Shown: positions 45,412-53,392 of the stretch, in pieces
How positions within the stretch are numbered: position 1 is the stretch's first letter
Layout: each line of letters starts with the position of its first letter
From: Thermodesulfobium narugense DSM 14796
GTDB taxonomy: Bacteria > Thermodesulfobiota > Thermodesulfobiia > Thermodesulfobiales > Thermodesulfobiaceae
Direction: 5' to 3'
NCBI RefSeq assembly: GCF_000212395.1
Contig: NC_015499.1
Span: forward strand, 1,093,421 to 1,157,420
Length of the DNA stretch: 64,000 nt
Made by a program: the position numbers and the translations under genes
Notes under the pieces: generated by a model
What the model was told of the DNA's origin: nothing
Databases searched by the model: none
What the model saw: only the letters and a program-made list of their open reading frames with translations

Positions 45412-45603
45412 ATGTTAAGGGAAAAAGATTTGGCAAGAGCAAAGATTTCTATTTCAAAAGAGGAACTATTAACTGAAACTGGTTCCTACGATCACAGCAT
45501 GCAAAGACGTTGGATTGGAAAAGATCTTAAGTTAATTAAGTACAGCATGAAAAGTTCAACTATGTTTGATGGAGAGTCTAAATCTACTGAAGCAGATTCT
45601 TAA
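45412..45603 (+). CDS. Predicted graspetide (omega-ester RiPP) precursor peptide
   Basis: 63-residue peptide with the strongest Shine-Dalgarno in the region (AAGGAGG, 45400-45406). The N-terminal 42 residues are charged and leader-like (ISKEELL, SYDHSMQRRW). The last 18 residues are packed with Ser/Thr/Lys and Asp/Glu (SSTMFDGESKSTEADS), the side chains that ATP-grasp ligases join as esters or amides. The YD...Q spacing followed by a short hydrophobic stretch and an ST-rich DG-containing tail resembles the GRASP-target RiPP precursors of actinobacteria. The family match is by eye only. A terminator follows at once, then the ligase and an exporter. No cysteines are present, so lanthipeptide or sactipeptide chemistry is unlikely. 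Confidence 0.72.
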   Translation: MLREKDLARAKISISKEELLTETGSYDHSMQRRWIGKDLKLIKYSMKSSTMFDGESKSTEADS

Positions 45604-45612
45604 CTAACCTTG

Positions 45613-45646
45613 GTCCACGTCAACTTAGCTGACGTGGACTTTTTTA
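45613..45646 (+). terminator. Intrinsic terminator / attenuator inside the RiPP cluster
   Basis: GTCCACGTCA (45613-45622) pairs perfectly with TGACGTGGAC (45630-45639), 7-nt loop, then TTTTTT. Placed between precursor and ligase it would leave a short abundant precursor message and let only a fraction of transcripts into the enzyme genes, as is common in RiPP operons. Confidence 0.9.
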
Positions 45647-45661
45647 AGAAAGGGGATCTAG

Positions 45662-46609
45662 TTGTTATTTATATTTTCTACCACATATGATACAACAGTA
45701 GATCTTTTGGTTTATTATATTGGGTCAGATAAAGTTTTTAGATTTAATACTGATATTTATAAGGATTATAAAATTTTTATAGATGAAAATTCATTTAGAA
45801 TTGAAGATCCTACAGGGAGAAGCATTACAAATAAAGAAATAAAAAAGGTATTATATAGAAAACCTCTAAAAGTGAAGGATATCTTTCCTGAAGAAAATTT
45901 ACCGACTGAAGAAATATATTACGAGAAAGAAGTCTGGTATGTGATGAGAGAAATGATTAACCTTCTCTGGTCTGAAGAGAAGATCGTTTTGGTCGAGCCC
46001 CTTGTGGACTATAGAGTAGGAAAATTTGTTCAGCTAAGATGTGCAAAAAAATATTTTAATGTGCCTAAATTTATTTTTAGATATGGTATTGATAAGTTAT
46101 TAAGTACAAAGGGTGAAGTGATTATTAAAAGCTTAACATCAGAACCAATTTTTGATGATGGATCAGTTATTTTTGCTACAAAAGTAAAACAGGAAGAGTT
46201 GGATATTAGTTGTCCATGGTTTGTTCAGGAATATATTCATTCTCAAAAGGATATTACAGTTGTTTTTGTAAGAGATGAGATTTTTGCTTTTGAGCTTGAT
46301 AGGACTGTTTTTCTTGATAAAACTATTGACTGGAGAGAGTTATCGGTTGATGTTACTACTGATATGTGGGCTGAACACAAACTTCCTGATTATATGAGAA
46401 ATTCTATTTTTTCTTTTATGATGGATTTGAAACTTCACTTTGGTAGGTTTGATTTTTTGTACAATAATAATAAATATTACTTTTTAGAAATAAATCCTAA
46501 TGGCCAATGGGCATGGTTAGATTCTGAACGAAAAAATAAGTTGTTAGATAAAGTCATCAATGAGATATCTCCTGACACGCCTGTTTATAGTATACCCTAC
46601 TTAAGATAG
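45662..46609 (+). CDS. MvdD-like ATP-grasp peptide macrocyclase
   Basis: 315-residue ATP-grasp ligase of the microviridin/graspetide maturase type. The N-terminal pre-ATP-grasp domain (VFRFNTDIY, VLYRKP) is followed by a nucleotide-binding lysine (EVIIKSL, K156), the hinge segment WFVQEYI (186-192), DITVVFVRD, and the C-terminal metal site with GRFDF and FLEINPNGQW (274-283), which is the most diagnostic stretch of MvdC/MvdD. It activates an Asp or Glu side chain as acyl phosphate and joins it to Ser/Thr/Lys of the precursor. TTG start with AAAGGGG at suitable distance. The exporter begins one base after its stop. Confidence 0.88.
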   Translation: MLFIFSTTYDTTVDLLVYYIGSDKVFRFNTDIYKDYKIFIDENSFRIEDPTGRSITNKEIKKVLYRKPLKVKDIFPEENLPTEEIYYEKEVWYVMREMINLLWSEEKIVLVEPLVDYRVGKFVQLRCAKKYFNVPKFIFRYGIDKLLSTKGEVIIKSLTSEPIFDDGSVIFATKVKQEELDISCPWFVQEYIHSQKDITVVFVRDEIFAFELDRTVFLDKTIDWRELSVDVTTDMWAEHKLPDYMRNSIFSFMMDLKLHFGRFDFLYNNNKYYFLEINPNGQWAWLDSERKNKLLDKVINEISPDTPVYSIPYLR

Positions 46610-48304
46610 ATGATAGAAGTCTCTAAATATTTTCTTAGATATAAAAAGATTATTTTTTTTATATTTCTTCAAATTGTTATTATTCAAGTATTTCAACTTC
46701 TTAAACCATGGCCTATAAAGTATATATTTGATTATATTGTAGAAGAGAAAAACCTTCCCCTTTTCCATATAGATCATCTTCCTATTGATTTTCAACTTTT
46801 TGCTCTTTGTATAGCATTTGTTTTAATATACTTTTTATTAGGGGCTTTTGTATTAGCAAACAATATAACTAAAATGTCTTTTGGTAATAAAATACTGAAC
46901 GATATTAGAATTGATGTTTTTCGAAAACTGCAGAAAGTTCAAATGTCTTACTTTAATAAAAAATCTGTTGGAGATCTTATATACAGAGCTATAAATGATA
47001 CTCAAGCTATCCAAATTGTTGCAACGAAAATAATGTTTCCGCTTTTTTCTTCTACTATACTTCTTATTGGAATATTTATAGTAATATTCCAAATTAATAA
47101 AAAATTATTGTTTGTTTTCTTATTAACCATTCCATTTTTGTTTATTTCTATTTCTTTCCTGAATAAAAGTATTTATAAAATCTCAAATAATTTAAGAGAA
47201 AAGGAAAGTAGATTGCTTTCTGCAATTGAAAATTATTTAAATAATATTTTTGTTATTAGACTCTTTAATATGGAGGATATAGAGCATAAAAAACTAGAAG
47301 TTACAGGTCGTGAAGCCTTAAAATCCAATCTTCAACTTAACCTTTTTGAAACAATTCATGCATGGGTAGTTAACGTTTTGATTGCTCTTGGAACTTCTTT
47401 AATACTTTGGATTGGAGTTAGGCAGGTTTTGAATAGTGAGTTAACAATAGGAGATTTAATAATTTTTATTTCTTATTTAGAATCTTTATATGGACCTATT
47501 AATAATATTTCACAGAGTATTAGCTTGTATTACGAATCACAATCTGGAATTAAAAGAATTTTATCTTTATTAAACGAAAAAGAAATAATTGTAGATGGCA
47601 GAAAAGTAATAAAGGATAACTCTATAGAAAACATTGAATTTAAAAACGTTTATTTTTCCTTCGATTCAAAAAAATATATAATTAATAACGCTAATTTTAA
47701 AATCCTTCGTCATGAAAAAGTTGCTTTGCTGGGCAAATCTGGATCTGGAAAAACTACAATTGCATCTTTAATAGTTAGAATTATTGAACCTTCGATTGGA
47801 GAAATATTAATCAACAACCTTAATATTAAGGACATAAAGATAAAATCTCTTAGAGAGAATATTTGCCTGGTAACTCAAAGGCCAATAATATTCAATGGAA
47901 CTATTTTTGAAAATATAAACTATTCGAATAAAAGTGGGACAAGATATGACTTAGATGAGATCTTGGAAATTGTTTGTTTGGACAGTTTTGTAAGAAATTT
48001 GCCAGATCATTTGGATACACAAGTTGGGGAAAAGGGCGCAAAGTTGTCTGAAGGTGAGAAACAAAGAATATCTCTTGCACGTGCGCTGCTTACAGATGCT
48101 GACGTGTTTATTTTTGATGAAGCTACTTCTGCTATTGACAAAGATACTCAAGATAAGATTTTTGAAAGAATTATGAAAAAATTTGAAGATAAGACTATTC
48201 TTTATGCTACTCATAGGCTTGAGAATTTAAAGTATTGCGATTACGTTTTGTTAATAAAAGAGGGGAAAATTTTAAAAGCTGATAAATCAAGTTTAAAAAT
48301 TTAA
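46610..48304 (+). CDS. ABC transporter (type 1 exporter), probable peptide export
   Basis: 564-residue half-transporter with six predicted membrane helices in residues 1-300 and a C-terminal ATPase: Walker A GKSGSGKTT, Q-loop VTQRP, signature LSEGEKQR, Walker B VFIFDEATSA and the ATHR switch. No C39 leader-peptidase domain precedes the membrane part, so leader removal must happen elsewhere. The ATG directly follows the ligase stop codon (TAGATG), a coupled arrangement. It most likely exports the modified peptide. Confidence 0.85.
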   Translation: MIEVSKYFLRYKKIIFFIFLQIVIIQVFQLLKPWPIKYIFDYIVEEKNLPLFHIDHLPIDFQLFALCIAFVLIYFLLGAFVLANNITKMSFGNKILNDIRIDVFRKLQKVQMSYFNKKSVGDLIYRAINDTQAIQIVATKIMFPLFSSTILLIGIFIVIFQINKKLLFVFLLTIPFLFISISFLNKSIYKISNNLREKESRLLSAIENYLNNIFVIRLFNMEDIEHKKLEVTGREALKSNLQLNLFETIHAWVVNVLIALGTSLILWIGVRQVLNSELTIGDLIIFISYLESLYGPINNISQSISLYYESQSGIKRILSLLNEKEIIVDGRKVIKDNSIENIEFKNVYFSFDSKKYIINNANFKILRHEKVALLGKSGSGKTTIASLIVRIIEPSIGEILINNLNIKDIKIKSLRENICLVTQRPIIFNGTIFENINYSNKSGTRYDLDEILEIVCLDSFVRNLPDHLDTQVGEKGAKLSEGEKQRISLARALLTDADVFIFDEATSAIDKDTQDKIFERIMKKFEDKTILYATHRLENLKYCDYVLLIKEGKILKADKSSLKI

Positions 48305-48307
48305 TAG

Positions 48308-48336
48308 TTGACTAAAATGATAAATTTTTATACAAT
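48308..48336 (+). promoter_or_regulatory. nifS promoter
   Basis: TTGACT (48308-48313), 17-base spacer, TACAAT (48331-48336): 5 of 6 at both hexamers. This separates nifSU transcription from the upstream exporter. Confidence 0.75.
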
Positions 48337-48341
48337 AAAAG

Positions 48342-48358
48342 TTGAGTAAATTAGTAAA
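48342..48358 (+). promoter_or_regulatory. Possible Rrf2/IscR-type operator at the nifS start of transcription
   Basis: TTGAGTAAATTAGTAAA is an imperfect dyad (TTnAnTAA..TTAnTnAA) located just after the -10 of the nifS promoter. Rrf2-family repressors of Fe-S genes bind comparable sites. Symmetry is imperfect and the regulator gene is not in the window. Confidence 0.4.
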
Positions 48359-48418
48359 CTATTTTGAAAAATAGAAATTAAGCAAACTTTTTAAAATAAG
48401 CATTAAGGAGGAATTAAG

Positions 48419-49627
48419 ATGAAAAAATCTATTTATATGGATTATGCAGCTACTACCTTTGTAAGACAAGAAGTTTTAGATGAGATATTACCTTATTTTA
48501 AGGACTATTATTCTAATCCTTCATCCTTATATTCTTTTGCTGAAGATTCTAAGAAGGCAATTAAGTTGGCCAGACAAAGGGTTGCTAGTGTTATAAATTC
48601 TAAGGAGGAAGAAATTTATTTCACTTCAGGAGGTTCTGAAAGCGACAATTGGGCAATCAAGGGAATAGCTTTTGCCAATAAAGATAAGGGAAATCATATT
48701 ATAACATCTCAAATTGAACATCATGCTGTATTAAATGCTGCTAAATTTTTGGAAAAAAATGGCTTTACTGTAACTTATTTGCCTGTAGACTCTGATGGTT
48801 TTATAAAATTAGAAGATTTGAGAAATGCCATTACGGATAAAACTATTCTCGTTTCCATAATGTTTGCTAACAATGAGATTGGCACTATTGAGCCTATATC
48901 TGAAATTGGAAAATTATGCAAAGAAAAGGGGGTTTACTTTCATACTGACGCGGTTCAGGTGGTGGGACATTTACCAATAGACGTTGAATCGATGAATATA
49001 GATTTATTGTCTATGTCTGGTCACAAGTTTTATGGCCCAAAGGGTGTAGGGGTTCTTTATGTAAAAAAAGGAGTAAAAATAGAAAATCTTATTCATGGCG
49101 GAGCTCAAGAAAAGGGGAAAAGGGCAAGCACAGAAAATGTGCCAGGAATTGTTGGTTTGGGCAAGGCTATTGAAATTGCACAAAGCGAACAAAATTTTGA
49201 GATTAAGCGCCTAACTGCTTTAAGAGATAAATTGATTGATGGCATTTTAAATAAGGTTTCAAATACAAAACTAAATGGTCCAACAGGAAATTTAAGATTG
49301 CCTAACAACGTGAATATTAGTTTTCTTGGTGTTGAAGGCGAAACGCTGCTTTTTGATTTAGACGATGCAGGAGTATTTGTTTCTACAGGAAGTGCTTGCG
49401 CATCGGGTTCTCTAGAGCCTTCACATGTTCTTCTTTCGATTGGGTTATCTCATGAGTTAGCACATGGTTCAATAAGGTTAACCCTAGGTTTGAATACCAC
49501 AGAAGAAGATGTGGATTATGTTTTAGAAATATTGCCAAAAATTATAGAAAAAAGAAGGGCTATGTCTCCTATATGGAGTGAAATTGTTAGGAAGGAGGAA
49601 AAAATATCATGTACAGCGAAAAGGTAA
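48419..49627 (+). CDS. nifS: Cysteine desulfurase (NifS/IscS type)
   Basis: PLP enzyme of 402 residues that takes sulfur from cysteine for Fe-S cluster assembly. Motifs: YMDYAATT at the start, EHHAVLNA (His stacking on PLP), HTDAVQVVGH, the Schiff-base lysine in SMSGHKFYGPKG, and the persulfide-forming cysteine in STGSACASGSLEPSHV. The short loop around that cysteine places it in group I (NifS/IscS). aaggagg Shine-Dalgarno. It overlaps nifU by 19 bases. It follows the RiPP cluster but has its own promoter, so a link to the peptide is not required. Confidence 0.95.
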   Translation: MKKSIYMDYAATTFVRQEVLDEILPYFKDYYSNPSSLYSFAEDSKKAIKLARQRVASVINSKEEEIYFTSGGSESDNWAIKGIAFANKDKGNHIITSQIEHHAVLNAAKFLEKNGFTVTYLPVDSDGFIKLEDLRNAITDKTILVSIMFANNEIGTIEPISEIGKLCKEKGVYFHTDAVQVVGHLPIDVESMNIDLLSMSGHKFYGPKGVGVLYVKKGVKIENLIHGGAQEKGKRASTENVPGIVGLGKAIEIAQSEQNFEIKRLTALRDKLIDGILNKVSNTKLNGPTGNLRLPNNVNISFLGVEGETLLFDLDDAGVFVSTGSACASGSLEPSHVLLSIGLSHELAHGSIRLTLGLNTTEEDVDYVLEILPKIIEKRRAMSPIWSEIVRKEEKISCTAKR

Positions 49628-50037
49628 TGGATCATTTTAGAAATCCAAGAAATGTAGGTATTATCTCTGATGCTGATGGAATTGGTGAGGTTGGCAATCC
49701 TAGATGTGGTGACATTATGAAAGTGTACATAAAGGTCAAAGACAATATAATTGAGGACGTAAAATATGAAACTTATGGTTGTGCATCAGCAATTGCTTCT
49801 TCAAGTATTGCAAGTGAATTGATAAAAGGTAAAACTCTTGAAGAGGCTTGGAAAATTACAAACAAAGCTGTTGCTGAAGCGTTGGATGGTTTGCCGCCTA
49901 TAAAAATGCATTGCAGTGTTTTGGCCGAGGAAGCTATACACAAAGCTATTAACGATTACCGTAAATCTCACAACCTTGAATTGTGGGAAGAAAGAACGCA
50001 TGCTGAAGTAATAAAGGAACATCAATGTAATAATTAA
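49609..50037 (+). CDS. nifU: Fe-S cluster scaffold protein (NifU N-terminal / IscU type)
   Basis: 142-residue scaffold on which new Fe-S clusters are built with sulfur from NifS. The three ligand cysteines are in GNPRCGD, YGCASAIASSS and MHCSVLAEE, and the YSEKVMDHFRNPRN start is typical. Only the scaffold domain is present; the [2Fe-2S] and C-terminal domains of full NifU are absent. Its start lies within the end of nifS. Confidence 0.94.
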   Translation: MYSEKVMDHFRNPRNVGIISDADGIGEVGNPRCGDIMKVYIKVKDNIIEDVKYETYGCASAIASSSIASELIKGKTLEEAWKITNKAVAEALDGLPPIKMHCSVLAEEAIHKAINDYRKSHNLELWEERTHAEVIKEHQCNN

Positions 50038-50057
50038 AATTTTGATTATATAGAATC

Positions 50058-50107
50058 AAATAACCACCCTTAGATTCATATTATCAAGAATTTTGGGGTG
50101 GTTATTT
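50058..50107 (+). terminator. Hairpin after nifSU
   Basis: Twelve-base perfect stem AAATAACCACCC (50058-50069) with GGGTGGTTATTT (50096-50107), 26-nt loop. The run of T is only the end of the stem, but the position directly after nifU and the stem strength support termination. Confidence 0.7.
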
Positions 50108-50176
50108 AACATAAAGAGTTGTATGCTCAAGCTTCATTAGAAACACTTTTGAGTTTCTGATAGTAGTTCAGTTTAG

Positions 50177-50199
50177 TAACGTACAGAATTTTCTGTAAA
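50177..50199. repeat. Dispersed palindromic repeat, copy 2
   Basis: TAACGTACAGAAT followed directly by TTTCTGTA; the ACAGAA/TTCTGT arms form a short hairpin. The first 13 bases match 41074-41086. It lies at the edge of the IS256-like remnant and is likely the element's terminal repeat. Confidence 0.55.
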
Positions 50200-50319
50200 A
50201 GTGAAATGATTATCAATAAAGAAAAATAGAAGGCCATCGTCCTCTGATAGAATATAAGTTAGCTAAACAAAAAAAATATCGGAGGGGACGATAACTAAAT
50301 ATATAATATTACCTTAGTG

Positions 50320-50415
50320 AATCAGAACAAAGCTAGTCAGATTTTTATGGAGCAAGATGAATCGTGGTCTACTGGTAATAAGTACTTTGATATGGATGAA
50401 TATTGGCATAGGTAA
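50320..50415 (+). pseudogene. C-terminal fragment of an IS256-family transposase
   Basis: 31 codons plus stop read NQNKASQIFMEQDESW and STGNKYFDMDEYW. The DE-W-x-TG-x-KY pattern is the tail of IS256/MULE-type transposases. Nothing of the catalytic part remains. Between 50177 and this fragment a second inverted pair (ATCGTCC near 50238, GGACGAT near 50286) also looks like element-derived sequence. Confidence 0.6.
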
Positions 50416-50546
50416 GATTTATAATTTTGAAACAAGCCGTAATTATGTCAGAGGGCTAATTTACAGAAAAAATTGGACTTGATCTAATAAATTTAATTAA
50501 TTTTTGTGTTAAAATTGACCATACAATAAACAATTTAGAGGATAAA

Positions 50547-51662
50547 TTGACTAATTACGAAAAATTAACAATTTTTTCTATTATTTCTATCGGTTTTATT
50601 CTTGGTTTCGCAGGCTCAATTTTTCCTAATCAGAAAGATTTACTTATCTGGGCATCTTCAACTTCTTTTCAAATTCAAAGACTTCACATATTTTTCTTCA
50701 ATTTAATTGCTGGAGGAACCACAATATTATGGTTTACAAAGAAAGAAATTAACTTTTCAAAAAGCACCTGGCTTTATTTAATCACATCTTTTATTTACGC
50801 TTTGAGCGCATTTTTAAATCTTTATACGATTTCATTAATTTCTGGAATTCTCTTAATTGTTATAGTTGAAAGAGTAAGAATCAAATATTTTGGCATATTT
50901 CCCAATGCTTTCTTTGATTATAAAGTCAGCGTTGGCAAAAAATTTCATCTTGCTTCCATACTTTGTCTTTCGATCGGAATTTTCCTTGCCCAATTAACAA
51001 TTTTAAATAATTATTTTATTAAAATAATATCTCCAGATATATTGCCATTAAATTATTTTTATTTAGGTTTTTCTTTTCCGTTATCTTTAATAATTTTTTC
51101 AATTATTTACAATCTGATAGATAGTAACAGCACTACGAGCCTTAGGTTACAAAAAGAAGTTGGTTTCTGGTTGGTTAATCTTGGTGTTATTATATTTTTC
51201 GTGTTCATAATTTTTAAAATAGTTATTGGAGAATTAGTTTGCGCTAGTATATTAATAATATATATATTTTTTACATTTTATTTATTTATAAAAAATTCTC
51301 AATATTTAGAAAATAAAAAATTTTTGTTATCTGGTTTATTGTTTTTAACTATAACTTCTATTACAGGAGTTTTAATGATATACTTACAATTTTCTTATCC
51401 TGATACCCAAAGTTATCAGGTTTTAAAAAGCTTTTTGCTCCAAATACATGGCTATTTAGCCCTTTACGGATGGTCTCTCTCTGGCTTAATTGTAATAATT
51501 CGAAAATTATATGTTAATAATATATTCAAAAATAACACAAACATAATAATACATTGGTTTTTACTAACCCTCTTAGTACCTTTTGGAATTTTTAACTATT
51601 GGTTTGCCCTTTTAGCTGCATTTTTATTTACAGTTTATTTTTGGAAAGTTCTTGTAAAATAA
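50547..51662 (+). CDS. Polytopic membrane protein with conserved-looking intramembrane histidines
   Basis: 371 residues with 10-12 hydrophobic segments and almost no soluble domain. Histidines occur at or near helix ends: RLHIFFFNL (about residue 46), KFHLASI (about 131), QIHGYLALYGW (about 299) and IIHWFLLTL (about 328). This recalls heme-binding membrane proteins such as the NnrS or cytochrome-oxidase subunit I folds, but the spacing does not match one I can name. The SQR-like gene follows after 102 bases in the same direction, so a role in quinone-linked electron flow is possible. TTG start with a weak gagg. Confidence 0.5.
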   Translation: MTNYEKLTIFSIISIGFILGFAGSIFPNQKDLLIWASSTSFQIQRLHIFFFNLIAGGTTILWFTKKEINFSKSTWLYLITSFIYALSAFLNLYTISLISGILLIVIVERVRIKYFGIFPNAFFDYKVSVGKKFHLASILCLSIGIFLAQLTILNNYFIKIISPDILPLNYFYLGFSFPLSLIIFSIIYNLIDSNSTTSLRLQKEVGFWLVNLGVIIFFVFIIFKIVIGELVCASILIIYIFFTFYLFIKNSQYLENKKFLLSGLLFLTITSITGVLMIYLQFSYPDTQSYQVLKSFLLQIHGYLALYGWSLSGLIVIIRKLYVNNIFKNNTNIIIHWFLLTLLVPFGIFNYWFALLAAFLFTVYFWKVLVK

Positions 51663-51764
51663 ATATAAACTATAAACAAATCATAATAATTATTTTTATA
51701 ATCAAAACTTAATTTTTAATATATAATATTATAAATATTTTTTTTTTAAAGGTGGGATCCTTAA

Positions 51765-53210
51765 ATGTCAAAAATTGTAGTTCTGGGAGCTGGAATATCT
51801 GGGCACACCGCTTCGTGTTTTTTAAGAAAATATTTAAGTAAAGAACACCAAATTATTGTAGTATCCCCAACGAAAAAATATAATTGGATTCCCTCCAATG
51901 TATGGGTAGGGGTAGGTGATATGAAACCCGAACAGGTGTTATTTGATTTAGAGCCAATTTATAAAAAAGCAGGTATAGATTTTGTTAATGCAAAAGCAAC
52001 CAAAATTTATCCAGAAGGGAACAAATATATTTCCTCCCCATTTGTGGTAGTAGAAGATATGAATTCTAAAGAAGAAAAAAATATTGAATATGATTATTTA
52101 ATAAACGCAACTGGTCCAAAACTAAATTTTGATGCTACAGAAGGCTTAGGTCCTTCCAGGAACTCTCAGTCAATATGTTCTGCTTCACACGCTGTTCAAG
52201 CGTGGGAAAACCTTAGCTCTTTAATTAAAGATATGAAAAATGGAAAAAACAAAACCATCGTTATAGGAGTTGGACATGGAATGGCTACATGTCAGGGAGC
52301 AGCTTTCGAATACCTTTTTAATGTAGAATCAAAACTAAAAAGAGAAAAGGTTAGAGATAGAGCAAAAATAATTTACATGACCAATGAATACGAACTCGGT
52401 GATTTCGGAATGGGCGGTCTGCATTTGAAATATGGTGGTTATATTGCTCACAGCAAAACTTTTACAGAATCACTTTTTGCCGAAAGAGAGATTTTTTGGA
52501 TTAAAAGGGCTCATCCACTAGAAGTTGGAAAAAATAAGATAAAATATGAAACCCTTGATGGCACATTCCACGAGCAAGAATTTGATTTCGCAATGTTAAT
52601 ACCACCTTTTGCTGGTGTAGGACTAAAAGCTTTTAATAAAAAGGAAGAAGATATAACCAGTTCTTTGTTTTTACCTAATGGATTTATGAAAGTAGATGGA
52701 AACTATAATCCTAAACCATATTCGGAATGGGATGCAGAAGATTGGCCCAAAACCCTTCAAAACCCAACATATAAAAATATTTTTGCAATAGGAATTGCCT
52801 TTGCACCACCTCATCCAATTAGCAAACCAATGCAAAGTCCTAATAAAACAACAATTTCTCCCACAGCTCCCAGAACTGGAATGCCTTCAGCAATGATGGG
52901 AAAGGCCGTAGCACAAAGTATATCCAACCTGTTAAAAGGAAAAGATAGGCCCCTACATACTGCAAGTATGGCAAAATTAGGTGCTGCATGTGTAGCCTCT
53001 ACAGGAACTGGTCTTTTTTCTGGAACAGCCGTATCAATTATTGTCTATCCCATTGTTCCAGACTTCAAAAGGTTTCCTGAATATGGTAGAGACCTTAACT
53101 TTACCTTTGGTGATATAGGTCTAGCTGGGCACTGGATTAAACTTCTTTTACATTATGCCTTCATATACAAGGCAAAGCTAAACCCATTTTGGTATATAAT
53201 CCCTGAATAG
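51765..53210 (+). CDS. Sulfide:quinone oxidoreductase-like flavoprotein
   Basis: FAD-dependent oxidoreductase of 481 residues. The N-terminal dinucleotide motif is VVLGAGISGHTAS; NATGPKLNF is the second FAD contact. Cysteines at 138 (SICSASHA), 176 (MATCQGAA) and about 411 (LGAACVAST) are placed like the three redox cysteines of SQR. The C-terminal YIIPE with preceding hydrophobic segments suits membrane association. It would oxidise sulfide or a related thiol and reduce quinone. Related flavocytochrome-type dehydrogenases are the alternative. A 52-residue protein follows. Confidence 0.82.
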   Translation: MSKIVVLGAGISGHTASCFLRKYLSKEHQIIVVSPTKKYNWIPSNVWVGVGDMKPEQVLFDLEPIYKKAGIDFVNAKATKIYPEGNKYISSPFVVVEDMNSKEEKNIEYDYLINATGPKLNFDATEGLGPSRNSQSICSASHAVQAWENLSSLIKDMKNGKNKTIVIGVGHGMATCQGAAFEYLFNVESKLKREKVRDRAKIIYMTNEYELGDFGMGGLHLKYGGYIAHSKTFTESLFAEREIFWIKRAHPLEVGKNKIKYETLDGTFHEQEFDFAMLIPPFAGVGLKAFNKKEEDITSSLFLPNGFMKVDGNYNPKPYSEWDAEDWPKTLQNPTYKNIFAIGIAFAPPHPISKPMQSPNKTTISPTAPRTGMPSAMMGKAVAQSISNLLKGKDRPLHTASMAKLGAACVASTGTGLFSGTAVSIIVYPIVPDFKRFPEYGRDLNFTFGDIGLAGHWIKLLLHYAFIYKAKLNPFWYIIPE

Positions 53211-53223
53211 CGAGGTGTTTAAG

Positions 53224-53382
53224 ATGGTAGAAAATAGAAAGCCTTATGAGCAAGCGTTTTTTGCATCAAAACCTTTATGGTTTACAAAATTCTTGAGAAC
53301 TTTCTTCTTTTGGCAATTAATTAAATTTATGATTATCAACTTTAAAATGACCCTTATGCTGTTGAGATCACATAGAGGCTAA
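53224..53382 (+). CDS. 52-residue membrane-associated peptide downstream of SQR
   Basis: Begins MVENRKPYEQAFF and continues with an aromatic, hydrophobic segment (FLRTFFFWQLIKFMIINF) and a basic tail ending LLRSHRG. GAGGTG lies 7 bases before the ATG, and the gene starts 14 bases after the SQR stop. Amphipathic or membrane-spanning character and tight linkage suggest it anchors or modulates the flavoprotein. Its family is unknown to me. Confidence 0.6.
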   Translation: MVENRKPYEQAFFASKPLWFTKFLRTFFFWQLIKFMIINFKMTLMLLRSHRG

Positions 53383-53392
53383 AGTACCGACA

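Larger units (their letters stand above)
50108..50546. other. Intergenic region made of IS256-like debris
   Basis: About 440 bases between nifSU and the membrane-protein gene. Beyond the repeat at 50177 and the transposase fragment at 50320 I see no gene. The region is best read as the remains of one insertion sequence. Confidence 0.5.

Noticed and set aside
50200..50220. Fur box (TGATTATCAAT) downstream of nifU
   Set aside because: A partial match inside IS debris, 330 bases from the next gene.
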